This document shows, piece by piece, positions 54,721 through 64,000 of a stretch of DNA of 64,000 bases. The stretch spans positions 1 to 64,000 of the forward strand of contig CAWBVG010000012.1 of the NCBI GenBank assembly GCA_963792175.1. The letters are read 5' to 3'. Under the pieces are notes generated by a model. It had not been told where the DNA came from, made no database searches, and saw only the letters and a program-made list of their open reading frames with translations. Every line of letters starts with the position of its first letter. Positions within the stretch are counted from its first letter, which is position 1. The stretch comes from CAWBVG01 sp963792175. GTDB taxonomy: Bacteria > Acidobacteriota > Vicinamibacteria > Vicinamibacterales > CAVVIG01. A program made the position numbers and the translations under genes.

Positions 54721-56041
54721 GGAGACAAGGATCACAGGACTCGGTTTCTACTTCAGAGTCCCCGATCTGATACCGAAGCGCCGCGGTACGGGCCTGGTAT
54801 TCGTACCGTGCCGACGCCTGCTCGATGTCCGCGCGCGTCTTGTTCAGCTGTGCCTGTGTCAGCTCGACGATCGAGCTCAGCCCGAGGTTGTAGCGGGTTT
54901 CCGCGAGATCGAGAGCGCTGGTGGCTTGCATGACGAGCTCGTTGGCCAGATCGAGCCGCTGATATCCTGCCCGCGCGTCGAGCCACGCCACGGTCACGTC
55001 GCGGGAGACGCGGTTCTGCAGGTCGCGGAGCACGTAATCCTGCGACTGCGCCCGGAACAACGCCTCGGCGTGCCGTGCGGAAAACAGGTTGCCGTTGGCC
55101 ACCGGCAAGGTGACGTTGACGCCGGCCGCTGAGTAACGATCGTTGAGTCCGATCTGATGATACGGAGTGAAGCCGGCGGCGCCGACCAGCGAGATCGCAG
55201 GCATCCACAGCGATCGTTCTGCGTCCGCGAATCGCCGCGACGCGTCGACGGATAGCCGCTGCGCCACCACGTCCGGCCGATCCCGCAGCGCCCGCGACAC
55301 GAGGGGGGAGATGTCGTCCGATGGCGGCCCCGGCAGCGGCTCCTCGCTCAGCTGGTAAGTCTCCGCGTGGTCCAATCCGAGCACCGCCGACAGCGACGCG
55401 TGGGACGCGTGCAGGTCGTTTTCCGCCTGGAGGAGCAGTAACCGCGCCTCGCTGAGATTGACGTTCGCGAAGCTCAGGTCGAGCCCCGACTTCAGTCCGC
55501 TGGTCGCCAGCGCCTTGATCTGATCGGCCACCAGCTGCCTGGCGTCGACCGTCTGCCGTGCGACGCGCAACACCGCTTCCGCCCGCAGGGCGTTGAAATA
55601 GGCACGATCGACTTGAAGCAGCACGTCGGCGCGGCGGGCGTCGACGTCTTTTTCCCGGGAATCGGCGACCAGCGTCGAACCTTGCACCAGGTTGCTGGTC
55701 CGGCCGAAGTCGGTCAGCAGCTGCGAGACGGCGACGCCGGCCGCGAAGCGGTCGAGAATCGTCGGGTTGTTCAGGCTACCCGCGGCAATGCGCGTCCCGT
55801 CCATGGCGCCGGCGCCCGTGAGGCTGCCGAACGCCGTCGGAAAGTACGCCGATCTCGCCTGCCGAATGGTCTCGGAGGCGGCGAGCGCGGCTGCGTGCCC
55901 AGCGCGGATCTGCGGGTTGAGATCCAGCGACCGCCGCTCCGCCTCCTGCAATGTCAGGACGACCGGCGACGCCGGCGGCTGAGCCGCCGCAATGGATGTC
56001 CAGGTGACGCCGATGATCAACGTGAACGCTGCGATTCGCAT
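54632..56041 (-). CDS. TolC-family outer membrane efflux protein
   Basis: From ATG 56041 a signal peptide (RIAAFTLIIGVTWTSIAAA) leads to two TolC repeats: LTLQEAERRSLDLNPQIRAG, SAYFPTAFGSLTGAGAMDGT, DVDARRADVLLQVDRAYFNA, LSFANVNLSEARLLLLQAEN; then ISPLVSRALRDRPDVVAQRL, SLWMPAISLVGAAGFTPYHQ, VSRDVTVAWLDARAGYQRLD and SSIVELTQAQLNKTRADIEQ. The conserved protein ends near ALRYQIGDSE (about 54757). The remaining 40 residues (SCDPCLLTSAASPSARASS and on) come from the direct repeat and the end of the antisense NHL gene, so the native stop was probably lost. It forms the outer-membrane duct of the RND pump encoded by the two genes upstream. Confidence 0.9.
   Translation of the reverse strand: MRIAAFTLIIGVTWTSIAAAQPPASPVVLTLQEAERRSLDLNPQIRAGHAAALAASETIRQARSAYFPTAFGSLTGAGAMDGTRIAAGSLNNPTILDRFAAGVAVSQLLTDFGRTSNLVQGSTLVADSREKDVDARRADVLLQVDRAYFNALRAEAVLRVARQTVDARQLVADQIKALATSGLKSGLDLSFANVNLSEARLLLLQAENDLHASHASLSAVLGLDHAETYQLSEEPLPGPPSDDISPLVSRALRDRPDVVAQRLSVDASRRFADAERSLWMPAISLVGAAGFTPYHQIGLNDRYSAAGVNVTLPVANGNLFSARHAEALFRAQSQDYVLRDLQNRVSRDVTVAWLDARAGYQRLDLANELVMQATSALDLAETRYNLGLSSIVELTQAQLNKTRADIEQASARYEYQARTAALRYQIGDSEVETESCDPCLLTSAASPSARASSRLRRPRDRSRSGSRSR
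54709..54739. repeat. 31-bp direct repeat, copy 1 (partner at 60931-60961)
   Basis: CTGCGGAGGTAAGGAGACAA followed by GGATCACAGGA. It matches 60931-60961 at 28 of 31 positions in the same orientation. It contains the stop codon of the NHL gene and is part of the TolC frame on the other strand. Confidence 0.75.
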
Positions 56042-59000
56042 TTACGCGTCCCTCCGGCGATACGCCAGCAGATAGGCGGCGGGAACGACGAACACGGTCA
56101 GGACGACCGAGCACAGCAGCCCGCCGATGATGGCGCGCGCGAGCGGCGCGTACGCTTCGCTGCCGGTCCCGAGCTTGAATGCCATCGGGATCAACCCGAA
56201 TACCGTTGCCAGCGACGTCATCAGGATCGGGCGCAGGCGGATGCGGCACGAAGTCACCACCGCGTCGAGAAGCGGCAGGCCGTCTTCTTCCAGTCGATGC
56301 GTGAACTCGACAATCAGAATGCTGTTCGCCACCACCATGCCGACCATCATCAGCACACCCATCAACGACTGGACGTTGAGCGTCGTGCCGGTCACGACAA
56401 GCGCGACCAGCACGCCGGTCAGGCCGGGCGGCACGGCGAGGAGAATCAGCGCCGGGTCGATGAACGAGCGGAATTGCGCCACCAGAATCAGATAGAGCAG
56501 GACGAGCGCGAGGATCAGGCCGAGGGCAAAGCTTCGGAAAGACGCCCGCATCCCCTGCACCATGCCGCGAACGTCGGCCTTGATGCCGGAGGGCAGCTTG
56601 ACGCTCTTCAACACGCCCGTGATGCCGTTGGCGACGCCGCCGAGATCCTCGCCGGCCGGATTGACGTAAATGTCGATGACGCGCCGGATCTGATAGTGAT
56701 CGATCTCGGTCGGCGAATAGATCGGTGTGACCTTGGTCACCGCGTCGAGCAGCGTCGGATCCTTGACGCGGTCGGCGTGCAACGGAATGCCACGCAGATC
56801 GAGCAGGTTCCGAATCCGGTTCTCGGGGTACTGGACCGTCAGCAGGTAGTCGTTGCCGCTCTTCGGATCGACCCAGTAGCTCGGCGCGATCATCTGATTC
56901 GAGGTCAGCGCGGTGATCACGTTGTTGACGACCTCGCGCTGATTCAGTCCCAGCTGTGCCGCCTGCTCGCGGTCGATGTCGAGCCGCAGCGACGGGTAGT
57001 CGACGTCCTGCGGGATGAACACGTCGCTGACGCCTTCGAGGCGGCGGATGTCTCCAGCGAGCGCTGATGCCGCTTTGTGGACCGCCTCGATGTCCGAGCC
57101 GCTCAACTGTACGTCGATGGGCGCTGGCAGTCCCTGATTGAGAATTGAATCGACCATCCCGCCGGAGTGAAGAAGGCGCTCACGTGCGGCAGCTGATCTT
57201 CGAGCGCGCGCCGCACGCGGGCCATGTACTCGTAGCTGCCAATCCGGTGCTGCTCTTTGAGCGCCACCTGGACCGTTGCCGTGTGAGGGCCGGCGTTGCT
57301 GGTGTAAATCGACGAGAAGCCGGGCTGCACGCCGATGTTGGCGACAATCAACTCGAGGTCCCGCGGATCGACGACGTCGCGAACGATCGCCTCCGCGCGG
57401 GCAACGTCCTGCGAACTGACCTCGATGCGCGTGCCGGACGGCGATTTCATGTTGATGACGAACTGGCCGGCGTCAGTCCTGGGAAAGAAGGCGACGCCGA
57501 TCAACGGAAAGAGCGCCAGGCTGGCCGCGAAGCCTCCCATGACGCTCGCAACCACCAGACCAGGTCGCCGGACCGCGGCGCGGACGCGCGCCTCGTACCA
57601 ATGCAGTAGACGCTCGAAACGATGGCTGAAGGCGCGGTTGAACCGCTCCATCGGCGACGCCGGCGCAGGTCGCCGCGCTGCTGGTGGCTTCGTCATCGGG
57701 CACGTCGCCGACGACCCACTCCTCGGCGCCGCTGTCTTCTCGAGGATGTGCCGGGTGATGGTGATGGTGGGCCGGCGCCTTCATGAAGCGCGCGCAAAAG
57801 AGCGGGACCACGGTCATCGCGACGAAATACGACGCGAAGAGGGCCAGCACGACGGCGAGCGCCAACGCTGAGAACAGAAAGCGACTGACGCCGTACAGGA
57901 ACATCACCGGGAAGAAGACGACGGAGCTGGTCAGTGTCGCCGCGAGCACCGCCATGGACACTTCATCGCCGCCTCTCTCCGCCGCCACCGGCGGCGCCTC
58001 ACCCAGCTCCAGGTGCCGGAAGATGTTCTCCAGCACGATGACGGCGTTGTCGATCAGCCGCGAGAACACCAGCGCAAAGCCCGCGAGCACCATCGTGTTG
58101 ATCGACGAACCGCCGGCGTACAGCAGAATGAACGCCGCGAGCACCGACAGCGGGATCGACAGGAACACGCCGGCGGTGGCCCTGGCACTGCCGAGAAACA
58201 CCAGCACCATGATTCCCGTGAGCACCAGCCCGATGCCGCCTTCGTCCAGCAGCGTCTCGATGGCGCGCTTCACGAACAGCGACTGATCGAACACCACATC
58301 GGCCTTCAGCTGGGCGGGCACGTCGAGCAGTTGTCCGACCACGGTCTTCACGCCGTCGACGACGGCAATCGTGTTCGTGTCGCCGCCCTGTTTCATGACG
58401 GGCAGGTACGCCGATGGCTGGCCGTCGACGCGAACGATGTTGTTCTGAATCTGGTTGGCGTCTTCGGCGTGTCCGACGTCGCCCACCGTGACCATCGATT
58501 GCCCGACGGTCTTCACCGGGATGCGGTTGATGTCCGGGATGTTCCGGAACTGGCTGTTGGTGAAGATCGTGTAGTCGTACGGCCCGATCTTCACGTCGCC
58601 GGACGGCAGGATCAGGTTGGCGTTGTTGACGGCCCGCACCACGTCCATCGGGCTCATCTGGTAGGCCTGCAGCCGGTCGGGATCGACGTAGACCATGATC
58701 TGCCGGTACTTGCCGCCGAAAGGCGGCGGCACCGAGGCGCCGGAAACACCCGCGAGCTGATTGCGGATGGTGAATTGTCCGAGGTCGCGCAACTGCGTCT
58801 CGGTGAGCCCTTCGCCTTTCAGCGTGATCAGGCACACCGGCAGGCTCGACGCGTCGAACTTCTGCACGATCGGCGGCAGCGTGCCAGGCGGCAGACGCCG
58901 CAGATCCGCCATCGCGAGGTTGGAGATTTCGTTCACATCGGAGTCGGCGTCGGTGCCCGGCTGGAAGAACACTTTGATGATGCTGGTGCCGGGCAGCGAA

Positions 59001-59242
59001 CGCGATTCCATGTGATCGATTCCGGCGCCGAGCGTGAAAAAGCGCTCGAACCGCCCGGTGATGTCCGTTTCAATTTGTTCCGGCGGCATCCCGCTGTAGA
59101 ACGTCGCCACCACCACCTGCGGAATGTTGATCGCCGGAAACAGATCCACCGGCATCCGCACGACGCTGGTCAGGCCGATGACGGTGACAATCAGGCAGAC
59201 GACGACGATGAAATGCGGATTGCGAATGGAGAATCGGGACAT
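56042..59242 (-). CDS. RND efflux pump inner-membrane subunit (HAE1/AcrB-like), frameshifted
   Basis: ATG 59242 gives SRFSIRNPHFIVVVCLIVTV. Family text: MPVDLFPAINIPQVVVATFY, GMPPEQIETDITGRFERFF, SDVNEISNLAMADLRRLPPG, TM4 VFSRLIDNAVIVLENIFRHL, VFFPVMFLYGVSRFLFSALA, then after breaks near 57700 and 57150 LFPLIGVAFFPRTDAGQFVI, DIDREQAAQLGLNQREVVNN, VLLYLILVAQFRSFIDPALI, MGVLMMVGMVVANSILIVEF and LATVFGLIPMAFKLGTGSEA. The two breaks compensate (3201 bp, 3n). TM4 carries a single Asp (398) where most pumps have two adjacent ones, and a cytoplasmic loop has five consecutive His (492-496). It is coupled to the adaptor upstream through TGATG and to TolC downstream by a 1-bp gap. Confidence 0.9.
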
Positions 59243-60452
59243 CAGCGTTCACCATCCGAGCCCGAGGCCACCGGCATCTCCCGCGGCGATACGTGCATTC
59301 CGGCCTTGAGCTGCGCGCGATTGCCGAGCACGACGAGCTCGCCGGCCTGCAAGCCAGCGCGGACGACGACGCGGTCGGCCGACTCCAGGCCGAGCTCGAC
59401 GTCGCGCACCTCGATCCGGTTCTCGTGGTTCACGATCACGACACGCGGCTTTCCGCTCAGGCGATCGACCGCCTGCACCGGCAGCGTGAGCGCGCCGGTC
59501 GCCGGTCGAGCGCGATCGATGCCTGGGCGTACATGCCCGGCACCAACTCCAGCCTGGGATTCGGCACGTCAACCTCGACGCGCATCGTCCTGGTGTCGGC
59601 GTCGAGACGTTGGGCAAATCGCGCGACGGTCCCTGGAAGGACCTTGTCGAGTGCCTGGACGCGCACGTCGACCGGTTGATTGTCATGGATTCGCGAGACT
59701 GCCGACTCGGGCACCGAGATGATCAAACGCAGCCGATCGTTCTGCGACAGCTTCACGAGGGGCATCGTCTGGGTCTGCGACGAAGTCCCCGCCTGGATCA
59801 TTGCGCCGGTGTCGGCGTATCGATGCGTGATGACCCCGGCGAACGGCGCGGTGATGCGCGCGTACGCGAACAGCGTCCGAGTCCGGGCCTGACTGGCCTT
59901 CGTCATCTCGAGCTGCTGCCGGGCCGACGCGAGCGCGGCCTTGGCGGTCGACACCTGCGCTTCGGCGACGCGATCGCGTCCGGTCGCCTCGTCGATGTCC
60001 TGCCGCGCGACGAGATTCGGCCGGGCCTGGCTCGCGCCAATCAACCGTTCTGCGCCGAGGTGGGCCATCTCGTGGGACGACTGCGCCCGCTCCAGATCGG
60101 CGCCGGCCCGATTGACCTCCTCGGTCGCGCGCAGCACCGACGCCTCGTCCTGCTGCAAGTCGTTCTGGAGCTCTGGAACTTCCAGAACAGCGATCAGCTG
60201 ACCGGCCTTCACGCGGTCGCCCACATCGACCTCGATGCTCTTCACAAAGCCGGCGACCTTTGCGTGGACGTCGATTTCCTGATACGGCCGGAATTCCGCC
60301 GCGACCGTGAGCACCCGCGATATGTCGCCGCGCGCGACCTTCGCGACAGCCACGGTTGGCGCCGCCGGCGAAACCGATTGCGCCTGCGGGCGCGAACAGG
60401 CGGCCGCGCCACCGACGACGCCGATGGCACACAGGGCCACGACTTTTCTCAT
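59242..60452 (-). CDS. RND periplasmic adaptor (HlyD/AcrA-like membrane fusion lipoprotein), one frameshift
   Basis: ATG 60452 gives a lipoprotein signal (RKVVALCAIGVVGGAAAC). Domains: membrane-proximal strand, biotinyl-lipoyl half-motifs (VHAKVAGFVKSIEVDVGDRV, KAGQLIAVLEVPELQNDLQQ), a coiled-coil hairpin (EASVLRATEEVNRAGADLER, TAKAALASARQQLEMTKASQ), the second lipoyl half (FAYARITAPFAGVITHRYAD) and the beta-barrel (LRLIISVPESAVSRIHDNQP, RTMRVEVDVPNPRLELVPGM). A break near 59500 leads to the last segment (TLPVQAVDRLSGKPRVVIVN, AGLQAGELVVLGNRAQLKAG) and a TGA overlapping the pump ATG. It links the pump to TolC. Confidence 0.9.
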
Positions 60453-60524
60453 GACGTCTACTCCGAAACGGATGTGTCGATCCGTCGACAGCGATGCGGG
60501 CTCACCCGCGCGCGACGGGAACGC

Positions 60525-60860
60525 TCAGACGAGCGGGAAGGCTGGAGGACCGCGAAGAGCGTCGGGCGGGTGGACTGCCGCGGTCTTCGGAGCGACTTCG
60601 TCGGGCGCCGGGGAACGCCGATCGATTTGTGAGAGGCCGGCGTCCTCGTCGCAGACGGCCGCGACGGCAACATTCGCCGGAGGGGCGATCGTGGCTTTTC
60701 CGGGCGGGAGCTCGAAGCCTCGATTCAGTCTGATTGGTGTGGGCTTCGAACCGCTGAACGTCGCACGGACCAGCGCCGGGACCACACACAGCGCCGCCAC
60801 CGTCACCAGAATGGCGACCCGTGCGCGACCCGCCATCCTCACTGAGGAGCGTCTGGTCAT
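60525..60860 (-). CDS. Hypothetical exported protein, 111 residues
   Basis: From ATG 60860 the protein has an N-terminal signal or anchor (RARVAILVTVAALCVVPALV) behind Arg-rich residues MTRRSSVRMAG, and then a short Pro/Ala-rich mature part (PTPIRLNRGFELPPGKATIA, VAVAAVCDEDAGLSQIDRRS). There is no known domain. It lies 72 bp upstream of the adaptor gene in the same direction and is probably the first gene of the efflux operon. TetR- or MarR-like regulators usual at this place are absent. Confidence 0.55.
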   Translation of the reverse strand: MTRRSSVRMAGRARVAILVTVAALCVVPALVRATFSGSKPTPIRLNRGFELPPGKATIAPPANVAVAAVCDEDAGLSQIDRRSPAPDEVAPKTAAVHPPDALRGPPAFPLV

Positions 60861-60924
60861 CTTTTCTCGAGCGACGTCACTGTAACGCGTCCTCGTCTAA
60901 GGAATCAACTGGCGCGCCCCAAAA

Positions 60925-61027
60925 GTGATCCTGCGGAGGCAAGGAGAAGAGGATCACAGGAGATCGGGAGATCAGGAGTCTTTTCTTTTGAAAAGAAAAC
61001 CTCCTGACCTTCTACTCTCCTGTGATC
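60925..61027. repeat. Two-armed tandem hairpin holding direct-repeat copy 2
   Basis: The left arm (60925-60977) reads GTGATCCTGCGGAGGCAAGG and on, GATCACAGGAGATCGGGAG, ATCAGGAG; the right arm (61001-61027) reads CTCCTGACC, TTCTACTCTCCTGTGATCC. The apex is a 10-bp AT-rich stem, CTTTTCTTTT against GAAAAGAAAA (60979-60999). Positions 60931-60961 are the partner of 54709-54739. It follows the stop of the GH106-like gene on the minus strand and could be its terminator. Confidence 0.8.
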
Positions 61028-61033
61028 CTTTGC

Positions 61034-63735
61034 TCAGTAGCTCCTCAACGTGATCGGGCCCGTCAGTCCTGCTGGGACGGGCCTCACCTTATCCATGTCC
61101 TGCGGCTCGAATCGGGTGCCGTAGCGCAGATTGAGCAGCCGGTAATCGGGCAGCGCGCGCCCGGCCATATGGTTGATGGCGACGTTCGCCACTTCGATCC
61201 GAAATGCGTTCGCACCAGGCCGAAGGAGGTGGGTCACCGTCAGCGTGTAAGGCGGCGCCCAGAGCGATCCGGCGCGTTGGTCGTTGACGAACACCGTCGC
61301 CGCTTCGCGCACCGGCGGATCCAGCCACGCGCGCATGCCGTTGGTCAGCCGTTCCTGCGGAATCGGTCGTCCCTCGCCAAGGTCGAGTTGAACGGCGAGC
61401 CCCTTCGCGACCATGGCCGCTGGCACGATGACGCTCTTCTCGTACGTCGCCACCCCGGAAAAGTACCGCGTCGCGTCGTCGTCGGTCCACGAACGGAGTG
61501 TGTCCATCGTCACGGCCGGTCCCTGGGGTCCGAACCTGACGTTCCAGCCGGCACTGAGGTCGAGCGGCGGAGGCCATGCCGACGTGGAGCGCGACGGGGC
61601 CGGCGGCATGGCGGCCTGGCGGGAAAAGACGATCACGCGCGAGCCGTAGGGTTCGATGTCGAGCGCGGTCGTGATGACGGCCGCGCTGCTGCGCACCTGC
61701 GCGGGCGCGATCGCGCCGCTGACGGGATTCCACCACTCGGCATTCATCCCCTGCTGCCGGAATCGGGCGTCAGCGCGAAGCGGCCGGTTGCCGGTGTTCG
61801 CGAGGAAGTAGATGTCCGCCCCAGCCGTGCGGCGGTGCACGAATCCGAAGTCGGTTGACGTGCGGCGACAGCGCGACATCGGGCGTCTGCCGCTGCGGTC
61901 AGCGCCGTCCCGAGCTGTGCCCGCTCGTCGCTCACCACGATGCCGCGCGCGCCGGCCGCCCGAAACAGGCCTTCAGTCAGAATCTCGGACGCCGGCATGA
62001 TCGTCAGTCGTGGATGTGAACCCGGGCGCAAGCGCCGGCAGACGACGCGTGGCGATCACGAGACCACCGCGCTCTGCGAACTCGTGCAGCGCGCGCAGCG
62101 TGGCGATGGGCATCCGCTCAACGCCGGGCAGAATGACGGCGCGATACTGTCCCGCGCGCAGTCGCAGCGCGTCGTCGTCCACGAAGTCGAATGTGAAGCC
62201 CGCGTCCAGGACCCCTGGCACGACGTCGGTGCCGAGTCGCTGGCGAAGTGTCTCGATCGTGCTGACATGCCCCGGAGTGAAATGCGCCCAGGCATCATCT
62301 GTCGGCGAGATAGATCGCCACGTCGGTGACCGGTGTGCCCTGGCGCATCAGAAAACTGACTCGCTGCAGATATGACGCCACGTCCGGCATCACGGTCCAC
62401 CAGGGGTTCTTGTCGTCGAACACGGCGGCCGCATAGAAACGCCAGCCCGGGTAGTCGACGCCTTCCGCGGTGTACGGCCAGCCGTGGCCGATCAACTGAT
62501 TGACGCCCTGCAAATAATGCAGGTCGGCCTCGGCCTTCATGTCGAGCGGTGTGGCGCGAAACGACGGCGAGTGCAGCCACGTCCAGGTTTCGGACGACGT
62601 GATCGGCCGATCGTAGACGTGACTGGCGGACGAGGCCCAGCGCGTGGACGACAACGACTTCCACTGGACGCCTTCGCCTTCCGGAAGATCGACGTGCGCG
62701 TTGGTCGCCAACGTCGCCGGCGGAATGCCGTACGCCTGCATTCTGAACCTGGTGCGGTTGGTGCGGGCCCAGTTCTGCATCGGCTCGACGAAGCGTTCGT
62801 CGAGCAGCTCGGTGAGCGTCTGACCCCAGTCGTGGCGAATCGCGTCGGCTGGTTCGCCGGCGCCCGACGCCAGCGCTGGAAGGTGCGGGGTCAGATCGTA
62901 GCCACGCCGCGCGCGGAATTGTTCGAGAAAATCGGTGGTCCAGTCCGAATCGTAGACTTCGAGGCTGTCGCAGAAGATCGCAAACGGCGGGTGGCCGTCG
63001 AACGCCTGCAGCAATCGATCGCCAACTTTCTGCAGGTAGACTGTCGAGCGCGCCGCGATCGTAGTGGTTCAGCACGAATCCCTCGGCGCCCACCGCCGCG
63101 CGCTTGACCATCATGCCCGTCCGGCTGGCGATGAAGAAGCGTACGTCGCCCCCTTGATGACGTTCGGGTAGACGGACGGCGCCGTCCTGCACCGCGCCGA
63201 GATCGGTATTCTCGAGAAACGCCGCGATGAATCGTTCGCCCGCGCCGATGCCGGGCGCGGCCACGCGCCGCGTCTGCGGCATCGCCGGCACGCGCTCGAT
63301 GCGCAGCTTCCCGGCGGCCTGTGCCGCACCCACCTGCGGGCCGCCGTACGGCCAACCGCTGCCGAGCGTGAGATCGAAGCGCAGTCCGAGCTCGCGCGCC
63401 TTCTCCGCGGCGAAGCGCAGCGCCTCGATGAACTCGTCGGACAGATACGGGAGGTTGCGAATGCCGGCGCCAGGATCGTCGAGCGCGACGGGGTAGACCG
63501 GCTGGACTTCCACGCCACCAATGCCGCCCGCCTTCATCGCCTGCAGTTCCCGTTCGATCTCCGGCTTCGTGACCGCCGGGCCGAACCACCACCACCGCAT
63601 CATGATGCGGCTGTCAGCCGGCGGGGCTACGAACGAACGCCGCAGATCGTCCAGAGCGTTCGCCTGGCGGGGCTGCGCGCTCGAGACGATCGACGCCGCA
63701 GTGGCAAGGACGAGCGCAATCGCGGGAGCTCTCAT
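61034..63735 (-). CDS. Exported glycoside hydrolase, GH106-like (alpha-L-rhamnosidase type), frameshifted
   Basis: ATG 63735 gives a signal peptide (RAPAIALVLATAASIVSSAQ). The N-terminal TIM-barrel text is typical of GH106 and its relatives: RIMMRWWWFGPAVTKPEIER, ELQAMKAGGIGGVEVQPVYP, ALRFAAEKARELGLRFDLTL and GSGWPYGGP. After a break near 63050: FAIFCDSLEVYDSDWTTDFL, RRGYDLTPHLPALASG, ITSSETWTWLHSPSFRATPL, ADLHYLQGVNQLIGHGWPYT. Further breaks near 62300, 61975 and 61870 lead to a C-terminal beta-sandwich (FVHRRTAGADIYFLANTGNR, WDPP/FVNDQRAGSLWAPPYT, FRIEVANVAINHMAGRALPD). About 900 residues. It would release rhamnose or a related sugar from plant or bacterial polysaccharide. Divergent from the permease, 41 bp apart. 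Confidence 0.8.
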
Positions 63736-63776
63736 GGTCGGTCGGGTGATGCTACATCGAGTAGGCTCTAGGGTCC

Positions 63777-64000
63777 GTGACAACCATCAGTGCGACCGCA
63801 ACAGAGGAGGGCCTGAGACGCCGGCTGCGTCCGCGCCAGATTGCCATGATGGCGATCGGCAGCGCGATTGGCGTCGGCCTGTTTCTCGGCAGCACCGTCA
63901 CGATTCGACTGGCGGGGCCGGCGGTCATCCTGACCTACGTCATCGGCGCGATCATCTCGCTGGTGATGGGATACGCGCTCGCCGAGATGGCGGTCGTGCA
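63777..64000 (+). CDS. Amino acid permease (APC superfamily), 3' end outside window
   Basis: GTG 63777 starts VTTISATATEEGLRRRLRPR, followed by the first APC helices: QIAMMAIGSAIGVGLFLGST (the family G-x-I-G-x-G-L-F signature, here SAIGVGLFLGS) and AGPAVILTYVIGAIISLVMG, YALAEMAVV. Only 74 residues are in the window. The arrangement resembles the amino acid transporter group containing GabP and CycA. Substrate unknown. Confidence 0.85.
   Translation, partial: MTTISATATEEGLRRRLRPRQIAMMAIGSAIGVGLFLGSTVTIRLAGPAVILTYVIGAIISLVMGYALAEMAVV

Noticed and set aside
1..64000. tRNA, rRNA or replication-origin features
   Set aside because: I looked in the gaps for tRNA-like cloverleaf sequence (GGTTCGAATCC-type arms) and for DnaA-box clusters and found none convincing. 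A tRNAscan-SE run would be decisive.

Overview
The window is one high-GC (roughly two thirds G+C) bacterial contig. It most resembles an Acidobacteriota genome of the Vicinamibacteria type. This is inferred from gene content: ADOP-type FtsX/MacB permeases with a PadR regulator, a Ser/Thr kinase with a TolB-like propeller, a DUF1592/DUF1552 pair, several secreted quinoproteins, NHL-repeat proteins and many secreted peptidases. No rRNA, tRNA, CRISPR array, transposase or phage gene was recognised. Roughly half of the genes are broken by one-base shifts of frame. They still show family motifs on both sides of each break, so coordinates for these genes span the whole locus. Uncorrected long-read indels and true gene decay cannot be separated from the sequence alone.

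Layout. 0-8 kb: remnant of a kinase/propeller gene, a cytochrome c-PQQ dehydrogenase behind a REC/HD-GYP response regulator (minus), then a broken enoyl-CoA hydratase and a broken creatininase (plus). 7.6-11 kb: an ADOP permease and a methyltransferase (minus). 11-15 kb: a small membrane protein, an MFS transporter, an O-methyltransferase and a ring-cleaving dioxygenase (plus). 15-17 kb: a second PQQ dehydrogenase (minus), divergent from a GluQ-RS. 18-24.5 kb: tannase-like esterase, propeller-M28 peptidase, a DUF2231-like protein (minus) and a sorbosone-dehydrogenase-like protein. 24.6-31 kb: S9 peptidase, GlsB-like protein, broken M28B peptidase, cupin and subtilisin. 31-38 kb: metallo-beta-lactamase-fold lipoprotein, SDR, HTH/zinc-ribbon protein, cupin, cystathionine beta-synthase and ppk1. 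38-46 kb: DUF1592, DUF1552, ankyrin protein and M29 aminopeptidase. 46-49 kb: PadR and a badly broken ADOP permease. 49-54.7 kb: exported HpcH/HpaI aldolase-like protein, a third quinoprotein and two NHL proteins. 54.6-60.9 kb: an RND tripartite efflux operon (minus). 61-64 kb: a GH106-like glycosidase (minus) and the start of an amino-acid permease.

Theme. Most products are exported or membrane-bound: periplasmic oxidation by quinoproteins with fused cytochrome c, extracellular peptidolysis, ester and glycoside cleavage, and efflux. This suits a soil or sediment heterotroph degrading polymers and aromatics.

The most unusual feature lies between the genes. At least fourteen intergenic gaps carry short degenerate tandem repeats, in most cases followed by their reverse complement, with a different repeat unit at nearly every site. 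Two of these, at 17.8-18.2 kb and 52.1-52.4 kb, enclose the same nested multi-hairpin core in opposite orientation. Other repeat families include a REP-like palindrome at three sites and two pairs of near-identical direct repeats that bracket the efflux operon and the PadR-ADOP module.
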